NCBI GenBank assembly: GCA_023229845.1
Contig: JALNYK010000025.1
Coordinates: forward strand, 1 to 46,021
Source of the DNA: Gallionella sp.
Lineage (GTDB): Bacteria; Pseudomonadota; Gammaproteobacteria; Burkholderiales; Gallionellaceae
DNA length: 46,021 bases
Direction of reading: 5' to 3'
Shown one piece after another: positions 15,358 through 22,315 of this stretch. The notes below the pieces were generated by a model. The model made no database searches, was not told the DNA's origin, and worked only from the letters and a program-made list of their open reading frames with translations. The stretch's first letter is position 1; each line of letters begins with the position of its first letter. The position numbers and the translations under genes were made by a program.

Positions 15358-15798
15358 TCAAGGCGGCGTGAAACCTGAACAGGTTTCTATTTGGGAATAC
15401 TCGATGCTGACCCCATTCATTCGCTTGTAGCGGCCTTCCTCCTGCTGCACCAGCAGCGGGTCGCGTTCGAGCAGTTCCTTGATCTCGATGGCATAGGCAT
15501 GCGCCTGTTCGAGCGGATTGGGCACGGTCTGCAAGCCGCGATCCGTGTGGATTTCGGCATCGTGTCGCGTCATCTTCTGGATCGTGTTCGGCTTCCAGTC
15601 CTTGACTTCCAGCACAAGGATGCCGCGCCCCGGATGCAGCACGACGAAATCCGGCCGCCGCTGTTTCGGCCCCACCGGCACATCCACCCAGCAGAAATAA
15701 TCGTCTTCGAGATTGCGCAGCAGCGCCGTTCCGAAACGTCTCTCCCCCGACGTCAGCCGGAGGTTTTTCGAGTGCAGGGAGGGGAGGATGATGGCCAT
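15358..15798 (-). pseudogene. NERD-domain protein, truncated remnant
   Basis: 146 residues. The NERD (nuclease-related) domain is good: GERRFGTALLRNLEDDYFCWVDVPVGPKQRRPDFVVLHPGRGILVLEVKDWKP, with the D...EVK pattern. In relatives this N-terminus is followed by a UvrD/DEAD-type helicase of several hundred residues. Here the frame runs out soon after LVQQEEGRYKR and ends in an unrelated-looking tail, NGVSIEYSQIETCSGFTPP. I therefore read it as the 5' part of a NERD-helicase gene cut off at its 3' side, next to the accessory island. A short functional NERD protein cannot be excluded. Confidence 0.65.
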
Positions 15799-15860
15799 GG
15801 GGTGGGGTTATTGCGAAGTTGACCCGTTTAGTTTTGCTGCTGGGTGGATATGGGAGGGGG

Positions 15861-17348
15861 CTACCTTACGTTGATTGATTCCCCGACCTTCGGCAACCTA
15901 CCTATAAAAACGCCGACATCGCAAAACTCATTTATGTCCGTTCCATTTGAACTGAGCAGTAGCCCCGCCGCGCCATTCGTCCAGTTCATATCAGGGGAAA
16001 CTGCAACAAAAATATCATTCGAATGTGTAAACCTTGATTGCGGGAAAAAGAATCCGCTCTCCAGCTCCACATAGTCACCGCACCCCGAAAACCCTTTTTG
16101 TTTTAGACGCTCAAAAATGGCGGTAGCAATATCAGTCGGCGACAGATTGGTGCTGTCGCTTTGCAAAAATGTCCTTGTTGACTTTATCCCGTCCGAGTTT
16201 ACGGAGTTCGGCGCAAGTCGGCACATATTTTCCAATTGGAGATAAGTCGGTTTTAGGCTTCCAGTCTGTCCGCTACCGCCAATAAGAACCCCAGACAGAA
16301 CGGGGGCGATTTTTTCTGCGGCAGGTCTCCATCGTCTACCAGATTGGTCACTGCGCGGTGCGATACAGTAGATAAACGAATAATCGCCTTTTGCTTCGCA
16401 GACTCGCATGAAATATTCCGCTGGACTGAGAATTTCATCGTTCAGGTTATTCGACTGAGAGTCTGTGATTGCACCAATCATGGCGTAGATACGATCCTCC
16501 TCACGTTCAGCATATCGTTGATGCATTGCCGACATTACTTGGTATGCGCATCGCCCTGTGTACTCTGCGATGCGATGCTCTGCCATCATCACTTGCAGGC
16601 TGTCCAGTCTGGGGAATCGTACCGCTAGCTCAGTTCGCGCGAACCCCTGCGCATCTGCGTAGTCAGTCGTGTCTGTCAGGATCGCATTTAGAAAATCCAG
16701 CGCGAGGTGTAAGACGCTACCGTCGCCTCGTGCAATGAAAAAAGTGCTCTTGCTGTTGGCCATCTCTTGGTATGTCCATGCTCGTGTGATCCAGTCATCA
16801 TTTTCGAGAATGAAAAATTCCTCTGGATTCATGTGACCCGTAGCTTTGATTTGCAGAAGGAGGCGGGCGCATGGTTCAGACAATACTGCAAACACTTGCG
16901 CGGCAGAACTATAGATTGCCCCCATGTTCCGCAGGCACGCAGACCGAGTTGGTTCATTGGCTGGAACACATAGAGCGTCGATCCAGATTGCTTGCGCTGC
17001 CTTGATCGCAGCTTCTACAGCCGCCGCTTCTTTTTGCGCGTCGCGGGAGGAGCTCATTAGTGCGTAACTCCAGTGCTCGGGAGTTTGAGTTGCTTTGATT
17101 GTTGCTTCAAGGGATGGGATAGTTCTATAGGACATCAATTGCCCATCCTCAAACATATCATCCACTTTGCCTGAGCCCCACGAGTAGGAGATGCATGTGT
17201 ATGGCGGTGCTTCAGTTATAGACATCCATTCGGTGAAAAACCAGCGGCTCCCGCATAGTTCGATAGATGGCCTGTCGGGTGGGGTGAGGTTAGTCGCAGG
17301 CACAAGCAATCTGAAGAAATTTTCTGGAGCTTTCGTAGTGTTATTCAT
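15861..17348 (-). CDS. HET (heterokaryon incompatibility)-domain protein
   Basis: 495 residues, soluble. The N-terminal half has the HET signature blocks in order: YTCISYSWG (50-58), IWIDALCVPANEPTRSACLRN (121-141), MGAIYSSAAQVFAVL, WITRAWTYQEMAN (186-198), and later EEDRIYAMIGAI (283-294). In fungi HET domains trigger programmed cell death on non-self recognition; bacterial members are known only from genomics. The C-terminal ~200 residues have no motif I know. SD GAGG lies 6 nt before the ATG. It is the last gene of the island, 35 nt after a ThsB-like TIR gene. Codon use is AT-rich relative to the flanks. Inferred role: effector or regulator of an abortive-infection system. Confidence 0.8.
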   Translation of the reverse strand: MNNTTKAPENFFRLLVPATNLTPPDRPSIELCGSRWFFTEWMSITEAPPYTCISYSWGSGKVDDMFEDGQLMSYRTIPSLEATIKATQTPEHWSYALMSSSRDAQKEAAAVEAAIKAAQAIWIDALCVPANEPTRSACLRNMGAIYSSAAQVFAVLSEPCARLLLQIKATGHMNPEEFFILENDDWITRAWTYQEMANSKSTFFIARGDGSVLHLALDFLNAILTDTTDYADAQGFARTELAVRFPRLDSLQVMMAEHRIAEYTGRCAYQVMSAMHQRYAEREEDRIYAMIGAITDSQSNNLNDEILSPAEYFMRVCEAKGDYSFIYCIAPRSDQSGRRWRPAAEKIAPVLSGVLIGGSGQTGSLKPTYLQLENMCRLAPNSVNSDGIKSTRTFLQSDSTNLSPTDIATAIFERLKQKGFSGCGDYVELESGFFFPQSRFTHSNDIFVAVSPDMNWTNGAAGLLLSSNGTDINEFCDVGVFIGRLPKVGESINVR

Positions 17349-17383
17349 GATGATCCTCGATGTTAGGAGCCGCAGATTAGAGG

Positions 17384-17827
17384 TTATCTACCAGCAGCTT
17401 TGGCGGCCTTTTCTATCCAGTCCCCCATATTTTTATAACCGTCATCGTTGTTCCAGCGGTAGAAAGGATAGCCTGCTGGCAACTGCCCGCATCTTTCAGA
17501 TGTATTTCCACTGAAATCTTTAATTTTGCTGATGTCGATACCTAAGAGGCCGTTACCGATTTCGATACTCTTTTCAATTTCATATTTGACCCAACGGCTT
17601 TTGCAGGTATCTTGGCCTACTAGGACAACGGTTACCGACGTGCCATTCAATTGGTCATCTATCCATCGTTTGATTGCTGCATCACCTTGCTTTTTTATCT
17701 TCTCAAAGTCTGCCTTATCCACAAACCCTGCGGCCGTCTGCGTACCTTGCGTTACCCAGCTATTTCTCACGACCATTGCTCGTGATACATCCTCATATTT
17801 AAAGCTAAAGAAAACTTGCCTCGCCAT
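17384..17827 (-). CDS. ThsB-like TIR-domain protein (DUF1863/MTH538 type)
   Basis: 147 residues, a single TIR-like flavodoxin fold of the Thoeris ThsB class: VFFSFKYEDVSRAMVVRNSW (5-24), WIDDQLNGTSVTVVLVGQDT (55-74), SRWVKYEIEKSIEIGNGLLGIDISKIKD (77-104). Glu83 in SRWVKYEI is the candidate catalytic Glu. The C-terminus has the usual PFYRWNNDDGYKNMGDWIEKAA. ThsB proteins turn NAD+ into a cyclic-ADP-ribose-type signal on phage infection. SD GGAG lies 6 nt before the ATG. It is cotranscribed with the HET gene downstream and separated from the SLOG gene by 203 nt holding two inverted repeats. Confidence 0.85.
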   Translation of the reverse strand: MARQVFFSFKYEDVSRAMVVRNSWVTQGTQTAAGFVDKADFEKIKKQGDAAIKRWIDDQLNGTSVTVVLVGQDTCKSRWVKYEIEKSIEIGNGLLGIDISKIKDFSGNTSERCGQLPAGYPFYRWNNDDGYKNMGDWIEKAAKAAGR

Positions 17828-17862
17828 TATTTTCTCCTTTTGGTTATTGAATGAATCTACAG

Positions 17863-17886
17863 ATGCCTTACTATTTCATGAGGCAT
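17863..17886. promoter_or_regulatory. Inverted repeat upstream of the ThsB-like gene
   Basis: ATGCCT (17863-17868) and AGGCAT (17881-17886) with 12 nt between them, 36-59 nt before the start codon at 17827. The position fits an operator. No protein is known to bind it. Confidence 0.35.
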
Positions 17887-17896
17887 AACGAATAGC

Positions 17897-17957
17897 GTTT
17901 ATCTGCCGCCCTCCCCAAACGTATTAACCCCGCAACTTGTCGTGGCGGCAGATAAAC
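17897..17957. repeat. Perfect 14-bp inverted repeat within the defence island
   Basis: Arms GTTTATCTGCCGCC (17897-17910) and its exact complement (17944-17957) around a 33-nt loop. It lies in the only sizeable gap of the island, between the SLOG and ThsB-like genes. It could terminate or attenuate transcription between the two gene groups, or be a recombination or repeat element. Confidence 0.7.
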
Positions 17958-18030
17958 CTCGTTGGATATTTCGATCACGTCTTGTTGGTGAAAACTGAAG
18001 AAAGTACTACGTTTGCCACGAAAATATTCC

Positions 18031-18657
18031 TTAAGGTTTGAGCCCTACGCTCGGGGCGTCAGTCGCGTTATCAAGGTGTCTATCTTCTCTTGGATCAATA
18101 TCGAGCTGCTCGTAGAACATATTTGTAAAATCCACATCATCCAGTTCGGTGTCTTTTACTCCAATCTTAGTAGCGAGCTCGCGAGCAGCTCCACCAGTAG
18201 CTGCGACTGGAATGATCGGTACGTTATGGTGGTAGAGCTTGAATAGTTCGTACTCAATCTCCACACCTTCCATGCCACCGATAAAAACGGCGGCAACAAG
18301 ATCATCTCTTGAGATCATAGCCTCGCGCATTGTTAGCAGGCTGCGAGCTAAATTTCCTGGAACGGCTTCCGTATATACAATGTTGTCGAAATCTTTGTTT
18401 TCTTCAGGGTAGCGTCCTTCAAAGAATTTACTTTGATACAAAGTGACGGCATTACCGAAGTCAATTCCTAGTTCTTTGCACGCAGCTTGAATCATCGGAG
18501 TAATTGCAGGATGACCTCCCCATACGATGTGACGTCGGCCTAGGCAGGCAATTACTAATTCACGCACTGCAAATTGAATTAGAAATGGGTCGGCGGTTTC
18601 GAAGTAATTGCGTCTGCCAGGAACCGGGACGCTTGCGGATAAGAAGATAGCCTTCAT
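18031..18657 (-). CDS. Stand-alone SLOG-family nucleotide-binding protein
   Basis: 208 residues. A Rossmann-like SLOG (LOG/DprA/TRPM-type) domain: MKAIFLSASVP at the N-terminus, then RHIVWGGHPAITPMI (42-56, the GG-P-T phosphate-binding loop), AAVFIGGMEGVEIEYELF (122-139) and VPIIPVAATGGAARELA (146-162). SLOG domains bind or process nucleotides; in Thoeris ThsA a SLOG domain senses the TIR product and switches on a SIR2 NADase. Here SLOG is a separate protein with a ~40-residue acidic tail and no effector fused. ATG overlaps the preceding TIR stop (ATGA) behind SD GGGAGG, so it is translationally coupled to that gene. Confidence 0.8.
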   Translation of the reverse strand: MKAIFLSASVPVPGRRNYFETADPFLIQFAVRELVIACLGRRHIVWGGHPAITPMIQAACKELGIDFGNAVTLYQSKFFEGRYPEENKDFDNIVYTEAVPGNLARSLLTMREAMISRDDLVAAVFIGGMEGVEIEYELFKLYHHNVPIIPVAATGGAARELATKIGVKDTELDDVDFTNMFYEQLDIDPREDRHLDNATDAPSVGLKP

Positions 18658-19805
18658 TGTTTATCCTCCCAGTCGGTCATTGCCCAACCAACTTTATGGG
18701 CTTGAATATAACGCCCACTCTTGATTTGTGAGTTGAGCCAAGAAATGTGGCGCAGCCAATCTTCATGTATTCCTAGTTCATCGTAAACTATGGCAACTTC
18801 TGAATCTGGCGAGTGATTGGCCGCCTCATTAAGAGTTACAGCGGTAGGAATTCCTACTGACGGATATAGAAAAACTTCTTTTCCGTCAGAGAGGGTGACG
18901 AGAGCAACGCTCTGTTGGCCTATTGCTGAAAGCTTACCTCCTGCTTTGTTTACCCCTAGATGAATGTTGTCGAAAATTCCACGCTGCCTGACAGCGAGGC
19001 TTTGGCTGCGTAGCAATTCAATTTTAGAGCAGATACTGGAGATAGCTGTGCCGCTAAGATGACCAGTAGGAGCAATATCTGTGGCATCAAGAAGTACTTG
19101 ACTGGCTGTAGCTGCTCTTGGTGATGCCGACACTCCTGGCCAACCAACGCGAAGGATGGAGATTCCTTTCAGTTGAGCTCGGCCAAATTCGGCTTTCGTC
19201 CATCGGCTCTCAAAGTAAGTTTGAGTGTCGAGCATGATGAGTACATCTGCATCACATAGCCGGTGCCAGAGCATTGCCTGAAAATTTTCAGCAGGTGCTA
19301 CATCATGCGTGTCCAAGAATACATCAAAACGGCGGCCCGACAATTCGCTAAACAACTGAAGGGCAGCCGCTCTCGATTCAGTCCGCCTATAGCTCAAAAA
19401 TACTCTTCGCTGCCTTGGAAGTAAGCCTGCACATTCCAATAATGCTGTTGCAATTCGCTGTGCGCCCTCATCTTGATACGAAATGCAGTTAAGCTTGCGA
19501 AGAGATTCCGGTATTTCTTTCGACACATTGTTGAAATTTGTGGCTACTGGAATTACTGGAATTCCTTTGCGTAAAAGATTTGCTAGACCGGAAGTGGGTA
19601 TATTTTGGGCACCAATGAATGCGATGGCGGCCCCAATTCTTTTGGGAGGATTGAAGTTGGCTATGTCATTGACTGACCAAGCAACCTCCTTTCCTAGGGT
19701 GAAGCCAAATGGCGTGATGCCATCGGAAACATGTGTTTCTATCTCTTTTGCTTGATCGGCTGTAATGCTTCCTGCCAATCCCAACTCATACAGTGCCGTT
19801 GTCAT
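18654..19805 (-). CDS. TIR-domain protein with N-terminal Rossmann-like and C-terminal extension
   Basis: 383 residues from the ATG at 19805, chosen for SD AAAGGAG and its 1-nt overlap with the upstream stop (TAATG). Residues 1-130 contain a Rossmann-like strand-loop pattern (RIGAAIAFIGAQNIPTSGL, GIPVIPVATN). TIR spans about 133-225: RRVFLSYRRTESRAAAL, FDVFLDTHDVAPAENF, DADVLIMLDTQTYFESRWTKAEFGRA, with Glu206 as candidate catalytic residue. The C-terminal 150 residues (LSDGKEVFLYPSVGIPTAVTL, IVYDELGIHEDWLRHISWLN) look like a separate unknown domain. It probably cleaves or cyclises NAD+. It is coupled on both sides. Confidence 0.8.
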   Translation of the reverse strand: MTTALYELGLAGSITADQAKEIETHVSDGITPFGFTLGKEVAWSVNDIANFNPPKRIGAAIAFIGAQNIPTSGLANLLRKGIPVIPVATNFNNVSKEIPESLRKLNCISYQDEGAQRIATALLECAGLLPRQRRVFLSYRRTESRAAALQLFSELSGRRFDVFLDTHDVAPAENFQAMLWHRLCDADVLIMLDTQTYFESRWTKAEFGRAQLKGISILRVGWPGVSASPRAATASQVLLDATDIAPTGHLSGTAISSICSKIELLRSQSLAVRQRGIFDNIHLGVNKAGGKLSAIGQQSVALVTLSDGKEVFLYPSVGIPTAVTLNEAANHSPDSEVAIVYDELGIHEDWLRHISWLNSQIKSGRYIQAHKVGWAMTDWEDKQ

Positions 19806-20317
19806 TAGAGCTCCTTTACCCATACACCATTACTCGTTTGTCCCGGCTGCCATGCGGCGAGTCCACCGCCATCAGCAATATCGATGCGTCTGTAAAGCTG
19901 CAAATACTCATTTCCCCGCGCCGTTCCCAGGCGGTCGGCGGTTGGGATTATTAGTATGTTTTCAATGTTTTTCACTCCATTGGCATAGCCGATTTCCCAA
20001 GGGCACCAGCGGGAACTCATGGAATTTTCTGTCGCCAAGAAAAGGAAATATTTGAGGTCTTTTATTTTGTTTTGGATATTGAGTGCGGTTTGGCGGTTTG
20101 GCGTTTCCGGCATGCTTGAATCTTCCCAATCGATATAAACATCCCAGCCGCTATCTTCAAGTAGATTAGTAATGCCCTTAACTAGAGATGCATCCTTATG
20201 GCTGTGGCATAAAAATGCAGTAGCTAAGCTTGATGCCTTTGCCTCATGGAATGTCCTGCGCGTGGATTTCCTAATGCGTGTGGCGGCCTCTTGTATTTTT
20301 GCAATTGAGATGGGCAT
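19805..20317 (-). CDS. TIR-domain protein
   Basis: 170 residues from the ATG at 20317 (SD CGGAGA 7 nt upstream); an earlier TTG lacks support. An N-terminal basic helix (IQEAATRIRKSTRRTFHEAKA) leads into TIR: TAFLCHSHKDASLVKGI (33-49), GWDVYIDWEDSSMP, FLFLATENSMSSRWCPWEIGYANG (91-114). Glu108 in RWCPWEI sits at the catalytic Glu position of TIR NADases. The stop overlaps the start of the next TIR gene by 1 nt, and 19 nt separate it from the zinc-finger TIR gene upstream. It is likely to make or consume a NAD-derived signal together with its neighbours. Confidence 0.85.
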   Translation of the reverse strand: MPISIAKIQEAATRIRKSTRRTFHEAKASSLATAFLCHSHKDASLVKGITNLLEDSGWDVYIDWEDSSMPETPNRQTALNIQNKIKDLKYFLFLATENSMSSRWCPWEIGYANGVKNIENILIIPTADRLGTARGNEYLQLYRRIDIADGGGLAAWQPGQTSNGVWVKEL

Positions 20318-20336
20318 AACATTCTCCGTGGTTTTT

Positions 20337-20936
20337 TTATCCAAGTAATTTTTTCAGGTTGTTCCAGTTCCAAGCATATAGTCTCCCCGCATCGGGTACG
20401 GGGGTGTACTCACCAGATTTGTAACCGATGATTTGTACGATCTTGACTCCAGCTTCACGAGCCATTGCGACCTCTTTCAATACGCCGTGAGCCTTATGTG
20501 TTTTTTGCCCAACCATAACCAGTACGATGTCTGCGCGATTAATTGCTGCACGAGCTTTCTTTTCCCAATCTCGCTCTGGTGCGGCTTCCTTCAGTGAGTG
20601 ATCAACAACTTCGAAAGGCGAGTCTTCCAGTTTTGCCTGCCCCAAGATGAAGTCCTTAAGAACACGATCATTGTCAAAATCGAAACTTACAAATATTTTT
20701 GATTTATTCATTTCACCTCCCTGTGCAAGTTTTTGAAATAGTTTTCCTGTTAGGCCGCCAAGAGCAATTCCCCCAATGCCAGGAGCAATTAAATTTCCAA
20801 TAAAAGCACCTGCCCCGATGGCTAGGATGGAATCGGATGAATTGTTTGAGCGATGGGTGTGGCAATACTCACCGCCTGATAACGCCTGATTAAAACAGCG
20901 TCGTCCTTGTTTAGTTTTTGATTTGCAGCGCTTCAT
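20337..20936 (-). CDS. Zinc-finger / glycine-zipper / ThsB-like TIR fusion protein
   Basis: 199 residues from the ATG at 20936 (weak GGTGAGGG upstream). Residues 1-28 form a compact Cys/His site (MKRCKSKTKQGRRCFNQALS, then C25 and H27/H29), like the small DUF5763-type zinc motif. Residues 38-67 are a Gly-rich hydrophobic segment (ILAIGAGAFIGNLIAPG...), a glycine zipper that could enter a membrane. Residues 78-199 are a ThsB/DUF1863-like TIR (KIFVSFDFDNDRVLKDF, INRADIVLVMVGQKT, LKEVAMAREAGVKIVQIIGY) ending YAWNWNNLKKLL; Glu155 is the candidate active residue. A strong internal SD and ATG (20711) could also make the TIR part alone. First gene of the island. Confidence 0.75.
   Translation of the reverse strand: MKRCKSKTKQGRRCFNQALSGGEYCHTHRSNNSSDSILAIGAGAFIGNLIAPGIGGIALGGLTGKLFQKLAQGGEMNKSKIFVSFDFDNDRVLKDFILGQAKLEDSPFEVVDHSLKEAAPERDWEKKARAAINRADIVLVMVGQKTHKAHGVLKEVAMAREAGVKIVQIIGYKSGEYTPVPDAGRLYAWNWNNLKKLLG
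20712..20720 (-). promoter_or_regulatory. Strong internal ribosome-binding site inside the fusion gene
   Basis: On the minus strand GGAGGTGAA directly precedes the in-frame ATG at 20711, which begins MNKSKIFVSFDFDN, exactly at the start of the TIR domain. The match to the anti-SD is better than that of the annotated upstream start. Suggests a second product of about 124 residues lacking the zinc finger and Gly-zipper. Confidence 0.5.
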
Positions 20937-20982
20937 CACTACACCCTCACCCCTAACCACGCATCCGAAGTCAGCGCCATCA

Positions 20983-21657
20983 TCAGCGCACCCCGCCATA
21001 TTCCTTAGCCAGATCGTCGTAATGCGCATGCGCCTCGGTTTCCTGCAGCGCTGCCGCATACCATTCCTGCATGGCCGGGTGGGCCAGCAGTGCATCGCGA
21101 TAGGCCGCCGCCACGTCGGGTAGCGGCACGTTGTAGATGTGGAAGCGCCACGCGACGGGGGCGAACATGGCGTCGGCTATCGAGAAGTCGCCGAACAGCC
21201 AGGGGCCTGCGGAGGTTGCGAACCGGGTGCGGGCTTCCGTCCATATCTCGACGATGCGGTCGATGTCGCGCTGTACGGCTTCTGTGGCCGGTTTGCCCTT
21301 GAGCTTGAATTTCAGGTTCATCGGCATCGCCTTGCGCAGTTCGACGAAGCCGGAGTGCATCTCCGCCGAGATGCTGCGCGCACGGGCGCGCGCCAGGGTG
21401 TCTGCCGGCCACAGTTGCGGATGCCGTTCGGCCAGGTATTCCGCTATCGCGAGGCTTTCCCATATCTGGAATCTATCGACGTGCAGGCAGGGCACCCTGG
21501 CATTGCCGGCGATGGGGCGCAGGGCCGGGTTGTAGTCGCGTCCGCCTACCGAGATCATGTGCTCGGTGAAGGGGATGTCCAGATGCTTGAGCAGCAGCCA
21601 CGGCCGCAACGACCACGACGAATAATTCTTGTTGCCGATATACAGGTTCAGACTCAT
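20983..21657 (-). CDS. Glutathione S-transferase family protein
   Basis: 224 residues from the ATG at 21657 (MSLNLYIGNKNYSSWSLRPW) with SD AAAAGGAA upstream. The N-terminal thioredoxin fold shows the NYSSWSLR active-site region, ARVPCLHVD (cis-Pro loop) and IWESLAIAEYLAERHPQLWP (glutathione-binding ES). The all-helical C-terminal domain has GPWLFGDFSIADAMFAPVAWR. The family conjugates or reduces with glutathione; the substrate is unknown. Its stop lies 46 nt before the first island gene, so the island follows it on the same strand with no obvious promoter in between. Confidence 0.92.
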   Translation of the reverse strand: MSLNLYIGNKNYSSWSLRPWLLLKHLDIPFTEHMISVGGRDYNPALRPIAGNARVPCLHVDRFQIWESLAIAEYLAERHPQLWPADTLARARARSISAEMHSGFVELRKAMPMNLKFKLKGKPATEAVQRDIDRIVEIWTEARTRFATSAGPWLFGDFSIADAMFAPVAWRFHIYNVPLPDVAAAYRDALLAHPAMQEWYAAALQETEAHAHYDDLAKEYGGVR

Positions 21658-21790
21658 CGCATTCCTTTTCTGTTTTGTCATTTCACGCCTGTGCCCAGCC
21701 TGTGGTTGCACTGCATTCTTTCCGCATGCTGGAGGAAGGTTGGGATGGAGGTAGATACGGTGGACAAGAACGTTTCTACCCTCTCCCTGG

Positions 21791-21873
21791 CCCTCCCCCT
21801 GATGGAACTACTAGCCATTCGACTAAGCTGGCAAACAACGCCAGCCAAGTCGCTGGTTATGCAAGGGGGAGGG
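21791..21873. repeat. 57-bp repeat (copy B) nested in a different palindrome
   Basis: The 57-mer at 21806-21862 is identical, in inverse orientation, to 12482-12538. It is flanked by CCCTCCCCCT (21791-21800) and its perfect complement AGGGGGAGGG (21864-21873), the arms of a REP-type palindrome unrelated to the CGTCATT arms around copy A. Confidence 0.8.
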
Positions 21874-21902
21874 GATGGGCGGCGGTTTCCGTGTTCGGCA
21901 GT

Positions 21903-21980
21903 TTTTTCGTTTGAGATCACAATTTGTGATTTCAAGTTTGAGGTGCCATATCGGGACCTCAAAGCTGCCAATTCTTTAAA
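21903..21980 (-). pseudogene. Possible ORF6N-domain protein remnant
   Basis: The minus-strand translation ELAALRSRYGTSNLKSQIVI resembles the ALRSQ..TSN.KSQIVTS part of ORF6N-type DNA-binding proteins of phage and plasmid origin, where it is followed by GGRR and a PYAFTEQG block. Here the sequence runs into the 57-bp repeat instead. No start, stop or downstream domain remains. Weak evidence from one short stretch. Confidence 0.3.
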
Positions 21981-22315
21981 TGAACAGGGGGTAGGCCACG
22001 GCTTATCTGGCCCGAAAAGTAGCTGCGCTGGATGGTGTGACAAGTGCTCCCCTTTTTACAGTCGTGTGCCGGCAATGCTCCCGTCGATGCGGGATGATTG
22101 CTTGCGCCAGTCTCCTGTTCTGGGGATTGTGCCGTGAGCCTCGCGCCGTACGTGCGGCGGGATGTGCGTCAGGTAAATCTGCAAGTGGGGCGAACTTTAT
22201 TTGAGCGGGGCGGGGGTGTCAATGCTGGCAAGCGCAGAGGCGAGACGGGTTTGAGTTCGAAGGCTATGCACTGCGTCGCGCGAGTTTGTATCGGGAATTC
22301 GGATAAACTTGCCCC

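Larger units (their letters stand above)
21658..22315. other. 658-nt intergenic region made of repeats and remnants
   Basis: No intact gene. It contains a CCCTCTCCC-type repeat (about 21778-21800), the second copy of the 57-bp repeat inside a 10-bp palindrome, and a short stretch on the minus strand resembling an ORF6N-type protein. The remainder to 22315 shows nothing I can name; the promoter for the small membrane protein gene should lie at its right end. Confidence 0.6.

Noticed and set aside
17897..17957. Integron attC or phage attachment site
   Set aside because: No RYYYAAC/GTTRRRY core pair, no integrase in the window and no matching site at the island edges.
15861..20936. Calling the island a standard Thoeris system
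   Set aside because: ThsB-like TIR proteins and a SLOG protein are present, but no ThsA with a SIR2, Macro or membrane effector fused to SLOG. The extra TIR proteins and HET also do not fit.
21139..22137. Long plus-strand frame (332 codons) over the GST gene and repeats
   Set aside because: Antisense to a clear GST and reading through REP and 57-bp repeats; composition shows no protein family.
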